A stretch of DNA of 64,000 nt from Siphonodentalium dalli (Eukaryota > Mollusca > Scaphopoda > Gadilida > Siphonodentaliidae): contig CP136063.1 in the NCBI GenBank assembly GCA_032622095.1, positions 14,425,814 through 14,489,813 of the forward strand. The letters are read 5' to 3'. The translations under genes were made by a program, and so were the position numbers. Below are positions 1 through 12,425 of the stretch, in pieces (position 1 is the stretch's first letter; every line of letters begins with the position of its first letter). The notes beneath the pieces are model-generated. The model had not been told where the DNA came from and did no database searches. It worked only from the letters and a program-made list of their open reading frames with translations.

Positions 1-640
1 AAAGCTACAGGTCATACCTTTGGTCAGATCATTATGAAATTTGACATACGGTAACTGTTGACATCAACATTTAGATTGAAACTATTCATTTTAGGGTCAT
101 TCGGAAAAAACAATATTCAATCCATACTGTTCGTCAACATTAAATTAGTCATGGGTGTTAACATTGACATGTAGATGCGTACGAGTGATTTTGGGGTCAT
201 TCGGTCAAAAACATGGCCGCCGCCAGATTAAATTTTACTCTTTGCATAACTAAATTGTTTGGCATGGCATACAGGTCGTACCTTTCGTTGGATCGTCACA
301 ACATTTGTCATGGATGTTAACAATGACATGCATATATAAAAGAGTCATTTTGGGGTCGTTCGGCCGAAAAGCGTGGCCGCCAGCAGCCATATTGGATTTT
401 ACTCTTTGTATGACTAAATCCTTTAGCACGGGCTACAGGTTGTACCTTTGGTCTGATCAATATGAATTTTCCCATGGCTGTGGCAGTTGGAATGTAGATG
501 GGAACAAACAGTTTGGGGTTATTCGGACAAAAAACCTGGCTGCCAGTGGCCATCTTGGATTTCAAAATTCAATCCATTATAGTACATGTACTCACCTGCT
601 TCCAAAGATGTCACACTATTCCACATCATGGACATCCTGT
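1..640. repeat. Diverged ~160-190 bp repeat units
   Basis: Several imperfect units share the phrases 'gctacaggt.gtacctttgg', 'gacatgtagatggga', 'ttttggggtcattcgg' and 'ttttactctttgcatgactaaat'. The same family recurs at 30,440-31,440. Open frames here exist only because the repeat is open; they do not keep frame between units, so I call no gene. Nothing is recognisable between 641 and 977. Confidence 0.7.
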
Positions 641-977
641 GAATAGATATATGCCTCATATATGAGTGGCTTCATTTGCAGACGGATATTGTGATGAATT
701 GGAAGTATTTGAAACTAAACTCAGATGTTTATAAGAACCTTGTGGTATATAGAATACCACCGAATCGTATATTTAACATTTAACATGTTTTTTAAAACGA
801 ATTTCGGGAAAATCTATGGCCCACATCTAGAGGTCACACCAAAGTTCCGTTATTTCAAATGAGGCATAATTATGACATGTTAGGTACGCCAAAAAGATTT
901 AGTAAAAGATTGCCACCATCTGCCTTGTTTTTAAATGCAACTCAGAATTATTTGAGGGCAAGCAATACACATGTGCA

Positions 978-2195
978 TGCCAAATTAAACTATTTTTTTT
1001 TTTTTACTTCAAACTTTTCTCAGTTGTTTTTGATAGAATAACACATTCTGAAGAAAATAACAATGGGGGCCACATCCATATCTTGTTCGTCACAAATGCT
1101 TAAACCGCAACGAAATTTGGCCCAATGTGCACATGAGTATTTACATGGGTTTTGAAATATATATTTTATATTCAGCCCCATTACTTTATTAAAAATTACC
1201 TCCATAATCCAAGATGGCCGCTGTTTTGTTCTAACTTATACAAATTTCAGCCATATATTCATCACAAAGGCTCATACTTCTATGACACGTTGGACAAATA
1301 TGCATAAATTGAGTATTCACGTGGGTTTTAGAATACATTAATTCATATGTAGCTCCGTTAGTTGATTCAAAATGGCAGCCAAAATTTATGATGGCCCCTT
1401 TTTGTTCCAAAATACATTATATTTAGCTATTTATTCATCACACAAGGCACAAACTGTTATGAGATTTGGCCAGAACTGTGCACATTGAATATTTTTAAAG
1501 CGGGTTTTGTAATACTTATATCATATTTAGTTATGTTATTTGATTCAAAATGGTGCCAAAATCCAAGATGGCCGCCATTGGACAAATGTGCACTTTGAGT
1601 ATTGAGTATTTAAGAGGGTTTTGTATATTTAACGCTGATATTTTATTTTTGTGTTAAGGTTATCATTTTTATAAATAAAATTACTAAATTGTTATATTAT
1701 AATAAGTCAAATTACATCGTGGATTTTGGCGGCCATTTTTAATAAAAAACAGAGCTAAATATGAAATATGTATTCAGAAACCCATGTAAGTACTCAATAT
1801 GTGCACATTTCGCAAATTATCATTGTAGTTTGAGCCTTTGTAACTAATAAATAGCCGGATATAATGGGTTTTGGAACAAAAAGTCGGCCATCTTGAATTT
1901 TGGCAGCCATGTGGAATCAAATAACAAAGCTAAATATGAAATATTTATTTCAAAAACCGAAGCAAATACTTAAATACTTGCACATTTTGCCAAATCTCAT
2001 TGCAGTTTAAGGCTTGGTGACGAATAAAATAGCTGGATATAATTGATTTTGGAACAAAAAGGTGGCCATCTTGGACTTTGGTGACCATTTTGAATCACGT
2101 AACCTTTCGGAGGTGGCCCAACTTTATTTTCTGCAGAATGCGTTATTCTATCAAAAACAACAGAAAAGTTTGACCCCCAAAGTTTAAATTCAATT
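978..2195. mobile_element. Foldback DNA element with ~90-bp terminal inverted repeats
   Basis: The left end (about 978-1,075) and the reverse complement of the right end (about 2,105-2,195) share 'caaacttttct', 'gttgtttttgatagaataac' and 'gcattctg.agaaaata'. Between them lie ~160-bp subrepeats carrying 'aagatggccgcc' and 'tgtgcacattgagtatt' in forward orientation up to about 1,640 and in reverse from about 1,700, so the whole element folds on itself. No transposase is present. This is a non-autonomous foldback transposon; the superfamily is unknown and no target duplication was resolved. Confidence 0.7.
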
Positions 2196-2454
2196 TGGTA
2201 TGCACCTTCCTATTCTCACCTGTATATTCCTGCCATCTGACTGAATACGTAGTCATGCACATTAAGGCTAGAAGACCCGGAAATAGTTTTCCTTACATCA
2301 GTTTTTGCCAATCCCTGTGCATTCCGCAGTTCTTCCTGATATGGAGAAATACAACAATTCATAACATTGAAACATTATACATTATCATGACACTAGTTTA
2401 CAGCAATATCTTCATATATGCCCACATAATCAAGACTATTATCCGCCTTATCGA

Positions 2455-2835
2455 CAATTAGGACTAGTTAACCCTAGTTTGACCAAACCCAGTTATCTCG
2501 GGCGACGGCAAATAAGAAATCGTTAAATTTCTTATAATTTGAGTATTTAGATTTTAGAGGCACAAGTTGTCGCTAAATGGCCACATAACACCATTCCCAT
2601 CAGCCTTACCAACATTCTCGGTTGACCACCCCATATATCCTGTGGGATAGCAAATAAGAAATCGATCAATTTGGAGGAAATTTCGTTGTTTAATTATAGT
2701 ATTTAGATGCACAATCTGTCGCCATATAGCCACATAATCATATTTCCTACGTGCCTCATCGAAAATTGGGCCAAATTGAACCTCGGTTGACCAACTTCAG
2801 ATATCCCGGAAAATGGCAACTCAACTCAACTAAGA
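2455..2835. repeat. Degenerate ~180-bp tandem repeat, about two copies
   Basis: The phrases 'ggttgaccaac/ccc', 'atatcc.g', 'gcaaataagaaatcgat', 'gtatttagat' and 'gtcgccatatagccacataa' recur in the same order about 180 bp apart. No coding signal. The flank to 3,164 holds nothing I recognise. Confidence 0.5.
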
Positions 2836-3164
2836 AGATACTCAATGTTGAATGAAATTTCGTATAATAGCAACCACCCCAGTGGGTGGTTATACCTAAG
2901 GCGTGTGTGAATGATGACGTCATATAATTTTGTCTATATATTCTATACGATCAGACGAAAATCAGGAAGGGTGTACGTTTATTTGGGAAATTAACACGTG
3001 ACTTCCGGTCTGTCATTGCGCAGAATCCAGCAGAAACTGATCAAATTCATTACCTGATTCGGATAATCAGTTCATACCGATGACAATTACAGCCCTTTCA
3101 TCTGATAAAAATCATTGGTAGGGCCTTTATTATATGCTTAATAATTAATTCTTCCTCGTCTACA

Positions 3165-3480
3165 CTAAAAAACAAGTGTTTAACGTCTACACACAAAGCT
3201 AAACACATTTTGTCCTACTTTATAAACACATAATCATTTGTGCATGCTAAACGATGTGTTTATAATCTAAGTGGGGTGTTTAGGTAAACTATACACATGC
3301 AGGTGTTAAGTAACTAAACACATCAAGTGTTTATATATTAAACGAGGTGTTTAGGGTTAACTAATCACAGTGTTTAGAAAGTAAACACCTCAATATGTTC
3401 ATTAAATAAATTGAGCCAGGTGTATATGGCATGTCCCACTTTATAAACACAACCAGGTGTTTGGTTTTTATACATGTTTA
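3165..3480. repeat. Dense cluster of TGTTTA / TAAACA motifs
   Basis: About twenty copies of 'gtgttta' or its complement 'taaacac' occur within ~300 bp, in both orientations and with irregular spacing, for example around 3,230-3,400. The core resembles the forkhead-type site GTAAACA, but a degenerate simple-sequence repeat explains it equally well. No gene overlaps. Confidence 0.5.
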
Positions 3481-4774
3481 TTAATTTGTAATCATAAACT
3501 GTAAAAAATAATTTACATAGAGCTCATGTAATTTGTTTTTCGTTCAGTTACTTCCAATCCTTAATTTGGTTTTGAATGAACGTAGTATGACATTTCTTCG
3601 GAAACTCACTTTCAGTTTCTAATCATATTATAATATGAAATGAACAGATCTGAAGGAGTTAAGTGGTCAATTAATGCGGGCATTACTGTAACCAATATAA
3701 GGATATGAGGTCTAATGATAACTCAATCCACATAACCAATAAAAAGATGTGAGGTTTAATTATAACTATATCCACATATCTAACAAACAAATTAAATTCC
3801 ATGATGGCGTCCAGTATGGACTACCTAATTCTGCTCCAAAACATGTATATTGAATATATGGATATTTATTGGGGAAACCGATTATTTCATGATATTTTCA
3901 TTAACTGGGATCCAAATCCCGACCTACTGGAGCGCGCATCGTGCGCGACTGTATCTTAAGAATATGTGCATATTTAATAAGCAAACAATTGGAATCCAAA
4001 CGGAGAAGATTGGCGTGGGTCCCTTACGCATAGACATCGTTGCTGGTATCTATGGAAAACCAAATTGACATTTAATAGAGAATTTCGATTAACTGCAATA
4101 ACTTAAGGAATCTCTAATTAGGGCTGCACGGAAATGAAAATAGGGAATATTCTTATAGCACTTAAGTGTAATAAGACATTCCTTATTACACATGAGAGAA
4201 ATTACATCCATATTGCATTGAAACACAATTAATATCTCTCTCATTAAATCGCCCGTGTGCAAATAGTAGAATAATCCTATATTTGTTCCACCCATTGTAC
4301 CATGGAGATGGACTACACCACCTGAATGATAGGGAGTTTATGTACTATATAATATATTCCTTATCAAGAGATACCTTATTGAGTTTTATTATCTAAGCGC
4401 AATATGAAAATTCCATCATTGCACTTAAATACATTTAAATACTTCCATATTGCGCTTAAGCACAATGGAGATTCCCATATTGTGATTAAGCGCAATTAGC
4501 TCTTGTTGCGCTTAATTAAACAAATGTTATAATTGTAATGTAACTTCGTACACTCAAAGTGTTGTCACTGTACAACATCTTGGGAATTGTAAGAAAGTGT
4601 CATATTAACACTGGAGGTGTAGCTCAGAGTGTAACCTGTATGATGTGTTCTAATAGCTGTCAATGTGGGAAATCTTGGAAAGTTTGATTTGTAGCACTTG
4701 AGTTTTTGAGTGACTGTGCTGTGTCAATTTGGTTTTGATTGCGATCATCAGAGGTTGTTTGTCTATAATTTCAC
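3481..4774. other. Gene-free stretch with TTGCGCTTAA motif cluster
   Basis: No supported gene. Between about 4,395 and 4,525 the decamer 'ttgcgcttaa' and its complement occur repeatedly with 'attgcacttaa' variants. A diverged palindromic satellite fragment is the simplest reading. Confidence 0.35.
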
Positions 4775-5300
4775 AAAAAAAGATATATTAAAGATGGATT
4801 ATCTCTTTAAATAAAAAATTTGAAATTTTAAAATAATAAGAATGAGCCTAAGACCCCTGTCCAGAAAGGCTTCTATCAATTAATATTGATTTTATTTCTA
4901 ATATTTTATTGGGGCCATTTATTTGTCTATTTTTAAACAGACCATTTGGGTGATATCATATAGCGATGTAGATTAATAGGCTGTTCCTATGACTACATAC
5001 CGAACGTCAAATGTCCCAGATTGATTGGTTGTATTGTTTTATTACATAGTTATAATGAGTATAATTAATTATTATTTCTGACAAAATCACACCATAACAT
5101 TCCTGATCTCTGTTAATTGTAACCACTATTGTTCGTTAGATAAAAAAACACACATTTTAGTCCAGAAAATATTGGAAATAATATGAATATTAATTGATAT
5201 ACGCATTTCCGGACAGGAGTCTTCGATTCAGATCTAACATTTTATACCCCAGTAACTATATAATACATGTTTACACAGAGATAATCTACCTTCAACGCAC
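4775..5300 (+). mobile_element. MITE family copy A (~0.53 kb, long inverted ends)
   Basis: The ends share 'gattatctct' and then 'ctgtccagaaaggcttct' against the reverse complement of 'cgcatttccggacagg', followed by a shared 'tcaattaatatt.at.ttatttc.aatatttt'. The centre carries 'gtaaccactattgttcgtta'. The same element lies inverted at 6,425-6,965. It encodes nothing and is a non-autonomous DNA transposon. Confidence 0.7.
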
Positions 5301-5689
5301 AAATGTCATTCCATTCTCATTCTCGTTTTCTCAGTTGTGATTTTCACAATGTGTTACAATTGAATTAGATTTTGATATTCTCTTAATAGTGAATGTGGAT
5401 GTGTTTTGCATTTGTCACTTCGTATGCGTGTTCTACGTTAACTAGCCAACTACTGTGTATTATTGTATCATCCTCGATCTCAGCCCCTTTAATGATTATT
5501 GATGCCTTTAATGCTAATTGTATGACAGGGGGGGGGTAAGTTTTCACATATTATTTCAACGTATGTACGATGAGCAAGATAATAAGGTGACAAATTCCAA
5601 ATAGGAAATAATCAGACGGATGTGCCTCAAAATTACATATATGTTGTTATGTATGTTGAACGTCATATAAACCAATTGTGTTGTGTGTT

Positions 5690-5880
5690 GCTGATCAATT
5701 GCCCAACATGGACAACGTTTGCTGTAGGGTACCCACACAAAGATTCTTACCATACTTGGCTGCCATTAAGTCTGTCAAGCCTAATAATATGATATACATT
5801 TATCCACCAGAACAAGTTGGATACAATTTGTTCCACAGACGGTATAGGCATTTGACTACTGTTGGCATTTGATCGCTCCA
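5690..5880. mobile_element. Degraded Maverick-type terminus
   Basis: This stretch matches, in order, the arm of the foldback sequence inside the left Maverick terminus ('gtagggtacc', 'ttaccatac', 'ggctgcca', compare 39,549-39,595) and then the outermost ~100 bp of that terminus ('aacaagttgg', 'aatttgttc', 'gatcgctcc', compare the complement of 38,900-39,004). It is a diverged remnant of the same or a related element. Short ORFs across it are not genes. Confidence 0.55.
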
Positions 5881-6235
5881 CTGTTATGGTTACTGAGATA
5901 TCGAGCTCTAACGTTGTTACATACAGAAGTAAGTAATCAATTTATATATCTCCCCCAAACAACTTGATTATTTAACCCCATATTTTCTATACACTCATTG
6001 ATGAGAAGTTCGATTAGAAATGTTCAAACATTATCTGAAGAGCACCCACAAAGTAATAAAAATCCATCTGAACCTGTGTTATCTTTTTGTGCATATGTAT
6101 TCTGCGTTTAGTATCTAAACACCCCTCAGATGAATAATAGCCAATTCCAATGTATAATTGTATAATTGACTGGGAAAATATATTTATTATAGAAATGGTA
6201 AAACAAAAACAATGCTGGTAGAAGTATTTACCAAC

Positions 6236-6367
6236 CTTAGTCGGCCTCAACTGGGTTGTGTCAATGAGCGCCGTCACCAGTTCCACCAGTACCGGGTTAT
6301 CCAAATCCAGAGAATCAAATAAACTATTCATTTGTGGGTGAACTGTCTCACTTGATATAGTTATCTC
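6236..6367 (-). CDS. Candidate host exon (132 bp, phase 0)
   Basis: On the minus strand an open 44-codon segment (EITISS...LRPTK) is preceded by a pyrimidine/A-rich 'ttttatag' acceptor and followed by a 'gttggtaa' donor. Its length is a multiple of three. The encoded segment is leucine-rich and looks helical. Two other candidates, at 36,899-36,988 and 61,774-61,887, have similar boundary sequence and also keep phase 0. The function is unknown, and this could be chance. Confidence 0.3.
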
Positions 6368-6424
6368 CTATAAAATAATGAATGATGTAGAACCTTGGTA
6401 TCATCATATTTAGCCTCGAATCTT

Positions 6425-6965
6425 CTTTAAAGGTTGATTATCTCTTTCTAAACATGTATTATACAGTTACCGGTGTATAACGTATTATATCCGAATCCAA
6501 ACCTCCTGTCCGAAAATGCTTCTGTCCACTAATATTAATTTTATTTCGAATATTTTCTGGTCTAAAAATGTATGGTTGTGTAGCTAACGAACAATAGTGG
6601 TTACTGTTTACAGAGAGCAGATATTTTATTCTTATTGTGTAATTTTGTCACAAATAAACGTTAATTATGCTGAGTATCGTTTATAGCTATGGAATAAAAC
6701 AATACAATTAATCAATCTGGGACATTGGACGTTCGGTACGTAGCCAGATGAACAGCCTAATGCTCTATATCGGTATATGATATCACCCGAATGGCCTGTT
6801 CTAAGAACAGACACATACACGGTTCCAATCAAATATTCGAAAATAAAATCAATATTAATTGATAGAAGCCTTTCCGGACAGGGGTCTTCAATTCATATTT
6901 ATTATTTTATACCCACGCAACTATTTATAATTTGTTATTTAAAGATATAATCCTTCTGTAATATG
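6425..6965 (-). mobile_element. MITE family copy B, inverted relative to copy A
   Basis: It carries the same inverted ends ('gattatctct', 'tttccggacaggggtctt') and the complement of the copy A centre ('ctaacgaacaatagtggttac'). Copies A and B lie ~1.1 kb apart head to head, with the degraded Maverick terminus between them. No coding content. Confidence 0.7.
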
Positions 6966-7494
6966 CCTAGCAGACAACCTCCCCTTTCTTGTGACATCCA
7001 TACAGTTATGCACCACCTTCATTATGTGTGGAAATTATATGACGGATAGGTTGTTAGCCATTATATCTTTCACTCTACTTATGTTGACATACAGAATTCC
7101 GTAAGGTCCGTCAGCTAGTGCTGCATCCTGACTTGTTATTGTCATTCCGGAGGGCTAGGTGTGATTTTTAGTTGACCCGTGCACACGTGTCACCTTGTCA
7201 GTCATCCACTTACCTGTATTGGTTAACATATAAAACAATGTTGGTATTTAGGTAAATCCACTCAAGCTGATTAGAGCAGCAATCAACAATAATAGACCAG
7301 CGTTAGACATAGCTGGTTACCTGGAAATTTGGCTATGGACTTGTGACCTAAATGTGAGGCTAAAACTCATCTCAGCACCACGGTTTATATCAATTCTTGC
7401 AACATGGATGTTCACCATTTTTCAGCACAAACCTAACATAATGTTGAGAATCTTAAAGCAGTATTGAATTAAATTAAATGGCCATTCCATCCTT

Positions 7495-8100
7495 TATATA
7501 TAAGATTAGCAGGTGGACCCAACTTCGTCCGGGCTGTTTCCCCTCTGATTTTAGGCGAATTGCGCGATTTGAACTTGAATTGTCCATTTTGAAGGTCAAG
7601 GTGAGGTGGGATCACCCGTCCAAAACACTGCCCGGACAAAAGCACCCGACAAAAGTACCCGTCGAAATCCATCCGGTTTTACCCGATTGGACCTTGAGTT
7701 GACCATTTTGAAGGTCAAGGTCAGGTCGGGGTCACGATTTGATCCATCCAAAACACTCAGTGGACAAAAGTAACCATATGTATCAAATTCATTGAAATCC
7801 CATCAAAATTCGCGATTTGACCTTGAATTTACCAGATTTTAAGGTCAAGTTCACGTCGCACGGTAAACGAATAGGCTTACGACACTCCACATACGAAAGT
7901 ATCCCTAGACACTAATTTACCTCGAAATCCCGTGATTCTCGGGCGTTTGACCTTGAAATAACCCGATGTCAAGTTCAAGATTACGTCGCACGGGCAAATT
8001 AATAGGCCCATGACACTCCCCGGTCAAAAGTACCCCCATATACCGTTTTTGAGTCCATCGCGAACACACACACATATTTCCCAAAATATATAATAGATAG
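7495..8100. repeat. RTE-like retroelement tail repeat
   Basis: Repeated modules read 'ttgaccttgaattgacc.ttttgaaggtcaaggt', 'acgtcgcacgggcaaa' and 'gacactcc'. They end in 'ttttgagtcca.cgcgaacacac' and the A/T tail 'aaaatatataatagat'. Other copies lie at 38,160-38,660 and 61,500-61,640. This tail style is typical of RTE-type LINEs or the SINEs they mobilise. Assignment is by style only; no reverse transcriptase is attached. Confidence 0.5.
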
Positions 8101-9589
8101 TATACTTTCTAGGAATAATAAAATGTAAAAAATAATATTCGTCGTCCCTTTTATAAAAAAGGGTATACCTCTAGCAACATATTTATATTGATCTTATGAT
8201 TGGAAGTTTAGTGGTGTAGGGAATCTCACCAACAGCCAGGGAGGGACGTGGGGTGTATCGCCCCACCAAAGATAACATTATTAAACAGTTGTAAATTTCA
8301 TAATAACACAACGTTAGAAATTGCACAACCCATAATAGGGTGAAATTCGTCATACACAAATGTCAACCTTGGGGGGGGAGGCTTGGTGGGGGGATATCAA
8401 AACTTTCAAACATAACATTGTACGGAAAATTCATCGTACATGGCGTACACTGATGACTGATGCAATGACGGTCTATTGCGTTGCGCATTTCCCTGCATAC
8501 ACACCAATTTATTTGGGAAATAATACTGTAAACATCTTGGGGGGGGGGGGGGAGGTTGACTGTAAACATCTTGATATTTATCCAACACACTGAATCTAAT
8601 TATATAATTAGACATGTGGTGGATAATGATTAGATACACAATCATTTATACAGGTTTTAAATTTAATATCAGCGTTGGAGATTATTTCGTTTAGTCACGT
8701 GATGACTTAGAAAGTTTGTGTGGCCATTCACAAACAGCCAATCAATTTGAGAAAACAATAGTTTCCTACCGTTGGAAACTTTGAGGCCAGTCTGGGTGCT
8801 AGAATTTTCATGTTCAGATTTAAAAATTGTCTCACTCCTGACCGAACCATGGCCGGCCCGGTGTATACTGTCTCGTGGTCATGTTAATTTGTGTGCAGTT
8901 AAACGACTAGATTTTAGTATTTGTTCAGGTTAGATCTCAAAATGTCCTCAAAACTACTGATCCTTTCAGAATAGGCTACAATTAAAAGGGTGCAAATGGA
9001 AATATTGGTATGGTCAGCGGGTGCAGTTGGAAATTGGCACCACTCCCACTGAATTCATCTAGATACGTCCCTGGATACATCGTCAGTTTTTTGAAATCCA
9101 GACTAGAAATAAGGTTGAAATTGATCTCAACAAAAACAAGCATTTAGAATGAAATGTTCATTTCGAACCAACTGTTTAAAAATTTCCTACTTTCCAATAC
9201 GTTCAATCAAATCCTAATTATAATATGGTAATCTATGGAAAGTTCCTAACCAAAGGGTCGGTGCCAGGTTGACTCAATATTGCCAACAGTTAAAAGTATT
9301 GAATTAATAATTTAACTGTTACAAAATTCCAGACCAGTGTGTGCATATATATGTGCCATTCATATTTGTGAATTCATGCATATAAACCCACTAATTCGAA
9401 AAAAAACATTGCGTTGTTACTTGTTAGCGTCGATTCGGTTTTGTCCGGATTTTACCGACATATGTGAAAACGTGATATCGGACAAAAATATCCAGGAAGG
9501 AATACATATTACGGTCTCTTATGTTCCGTAATTAATCTTCTATTCGATAACTGCATAAGATCAAGTCACGATTCCCATCTTTTCCCACA
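8101..9589. other. No gene recognised; G-tract pairs
   Basis: Non-coding sequence with long G runs at about 8,371-8,398 and 8,539-8,552, the latter inside a short duplication of 'gtaaacatcttg'. No promoter, RNA gene or conserved protein was seen. Confidence 0.4.
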
Positions 9590-9756
9590 TAGAACAACGA
9601 AAGATGGAGAAATTGAAAAAAAGAGCAAATTATCCAGGACATTTACTTTGTCTTTGGACAAGGAAGTTGTTCATGCAAACTGTAACCAATTTAATTCGGC
9701 TTTTGTTGACTTGTGGTGTGAAAAAGTAAAAAAATACTACGAAGATGAACACTAGC
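9590..9756 (+). pseudogene. 3' end of a Maverick Cys/His-protein gene (remnant)
   Basis: The frame ending at the TAG at 9,754-9,756 reads a C-terminus (FNSAFVDLWCEKVKKYYEDE) that matches in spacing and composition the end of the complete Maverick protein at 59,434-59,892 (KFDAEWTLMWSQRVKENYND). As in that element, its last codons overlap the start of the protease ORF that follows. Upstream homology fades, so only the tail is kept. Confidence 0.55.
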
Positions 9757-10233
9757 GAACTTCAGCATATACTAGACAAATCATCCTACCTCTGTTCAGT
9801 GTATGGTGTGGTGTGTGCGAAAGATCAGTTACCACACGAGAAACCTCATCATGTAAAAGCATACATAGTAAATACACATACGTCAGAAAAACCAGGAGAA
9901 CACTGGCTTGCAATTTTCCTCAATGGGAACATTGCAACACATTTCGATTCGTTTGGAATACCAGTTATTGATAAATATAGCAAATCATTTATTCAAAGAA
10001 ATTCGATCGAATGTAAAATAAACGTTGGGCGGTTTCAACATCACGGTACAAACGTATGTGGTATCTACTGCATATTTGCTTTACATTTCTTGAAAAACGG
10101 ATATGGTATAAAAGTATTAGTTGAAATGAATTTTGATGGTGATTACTTCAAAAATGATAGAAAAGTATTTGACTGGCTTCATAACGAACCAAAGACGCTT
10201 TGGGTAGTATATAGGCTATATCTGAGTTTGTGA
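9745..10233 (+). CDS. Orphan adenain-type cysteine protease (Maverick remnant)
   Basis: This intact 162-codon ORF belongs to the adenovirus-type (C5) protease family found in Mavericks, where it processes virion proteins. The catalytic set is present: His53 in GEHW, Asp68 in HFDSFG, Gln98 in RFQHH and Cys105 in NVCGIYC. It is clearly homologous to the protease at 59,879-60,271 but has about nine extra residues near position 13 and a longer C-terminus, and it is diverged enough to come from another element lineage. The upstream gene tail overlaps its start, as in the complete element. No capsid, polymerase or integrase sequence remains nearby, so it is a stranded fragment. Expression is unknown. 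The open frame despite missing neighbours may reflect recent decay or retention. Confidence 0.8.
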   Translation: MNTSELQHILDKSSYLCSVYGVVCAKDQLPHEKPHHVKAYIVNTHTSEKPGEHWLAIFLNGNIATHFDSFGIPVIDKYSKSFIQRNSIECKINVGRFQHHGTNVCGIYCIFALHFLKNGYGIKVLVEMNFDGDYFKNDRKVFDWLHNEPKTLWVVYRLYLSL

Positions 10234-11361
10234 CGTCACCAATTTTTAAGTAATACGACCCTTGGATTTTGAATTTTGGGGAGCAGAAATGTCGCACATA
10301 GGATCGGTGGGCCTAAAGCATTATTGTCGTAAAACTTGAAACTATAGATATATTACTGTAGTCTATAGGCAGTAATAATATATAATGATTATATGTAAGA
10401 TGATATTTATATATGTATCTTATCTTGGATTACGCTAGAATATGGTCATAACCAATAAATAATTTGAATTTGTATATTGTCGTAATCGGTTGTCAAGACC
10501 AACACAAATCAGTCGAAGATTGTTTACGAATTAAAAAACATTTTCTCAGAAAACTAATACCAGTCGCATCAATGCCCATGTAGAGCATATCTTCAATTTT
10601 CTATCGGTATTTTAGATAGATTCGTGCAACATTCATAAGTTTAAAGCAGAGTAACCCGGGCCAGGCTATTAACTTGTCAGCTTGTTTCGATCATCGACGA
10701 ATATTGTATAGATCGATGTTTCGATTCAGTCAATCAGTGCTCGTCGATAAAATCTAAAAATAAATCCGATAAATAAAATTTGATGATAACATATAGTTCC
10801 AAACGCATTGACAATTTAAACCCATAATATTCTGCAATTGTATGAAACAAACTACTTATTTAATTGTATTGAGGTTTACTAATGTTATAAAATGTTATAT
10901 TTCTAACAACAACGGACGAAGAGATGTGAGTTTGTGCTATAAATTAATACGCAATCACAATTCACAAATAGTCCCGCCGCAGAAATAATTCGTGAACACG
11001 AGGTGCAATTTATGTGAATATCGGCATAAACCGAGCACAACAACCGATTGTGACTAGCAGGTAAGCTACGTCAGTATGTGTGCATATTTGTGAACTCCAT
11101 CTGTCCATAATTTCTAAGCATAGATACTTTCAACGTGTCAGATGACAATTTTGCAAATGAAAACAACAGAAAACTTTGAAAATTCGATGCACCATCATGC
11201 ATCAAAACATCAATCATGGTAGGCTATTTTCAATGTCATTATGTTCAAAGTTCTACATGGTGATATTCAATCAGCAACCATTGATTAGATGCCAACAACA
11301 ATCAATGAATCCTTGCACTAACTGAACGTTACATTAACTTGCTTAAGTGTACATTCAGAGT
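10234..11361. other. No gene recognised
   Basis: AT-rich, non-coding flank between the orphan protease and the satellite array. I see no inverted terminus that would close the protease remnant on this side. Confidence 0.4.
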
Positions 11362-11687
11362 TGTTTCTTCAGTGCGAATAGGAAATAAGGTCAATATAAG
11401 TAGTGTGGTTTCAATAAAACTGAACCAAATTCACCCAAATTATTGGTTATAGCGAAAAAAAGAAATAGTTAAATTATAAATGTGACATCATGCCCACCAC
11501 CTTAAAACTAAACATCCCAGTCAAAAAGGCAGTCTGAACAGACATATTACATCTGTATTCTGCTGACCAAAGCATATGCACTGTGGATATTTACTAGTCA
11601 GCCCCCCCCCCCCCCAATTCTCCCCCCGCATATGTTAAGACAATGTTCATGTCACCCCCCCCCCCAAATATGTTAAGAGACAATGTA

Positions 11688-12425
11688 TTTGGTTATTTGG
11701 AAACACGACCAAGACCGAATGACCAATATCAATCAATGCGCCTATTCGTAGGTGGTATCCGAGGAGTTTCATTGTTGGGATGTTCCCTTAGCAACATATT
11801 TCGTTACATGCAAATCACTTTTATGTGGTCAGTCATAAACATGTAAGAACGCAACAAAATTCCAAACAAATCGTAGGGAATAACTAATGCATATATAATC
11901 ACCCCTCCCCCAAAATGTCAACCATGTTTATTTGGCCGTTCTGTGTGCATTCAATGACTTAATTGTCAAGTTGAAATCACACTATTTAATTATTAATGGA
12001 AACTTATATACCATTTTTATTGTGCTGGTGCTCACGCGCTGTTCGTGATAACTCAGTAGCTGACATTACCCCCTCTCCAATATACATATTGACATTACTC
12101 GGTCATTCGGAAACACGAACAAGACTAAATAACCAACATTAATATGGCTTTTCACACCAGGTATCCAAGGAAATCCATTGTTGAAATTTTTCGTGGCAAC
12201 ACGTTTCATTAAATTAATGTCAATGTTATGTAATTACACAAAACAACACCACTCGAAACGAATCGTACAGAGTAAGTGATGCATATATAATCACATAACC
12301 CCCCCCCCCCCAAATGTGAACCGGAATGTTTTTTTTTATCGATAGCAGACATACGTTGAATTTGTTTTTTGCCCTGTCGGTGTGATCATTCAGTGACTTG
12401 TCAAGCTGGAATCCATACTATCAAA
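11688..12425 (+). repeat. Diverged internal duplication within each satellite unit
   Basis: Shown in the first unit. Two ~300-330 bp halves (about 11,688-11,990 and 12,098-12,425) share an ordered series: 'ggaaacacga.caaga', 'accaa.atcaat', 'ggtatcc.agga', 'cattgttg', 'acgaatcgta/caaatcgtag', 'gatgcatatataatcac', a C-run, 'aatgtgaacc', 'tcattcagtgactt.ttgtcaag'. The unit therefore began as a dimer of a ~410-bp element before it was amplified. Confidence 0.6.
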
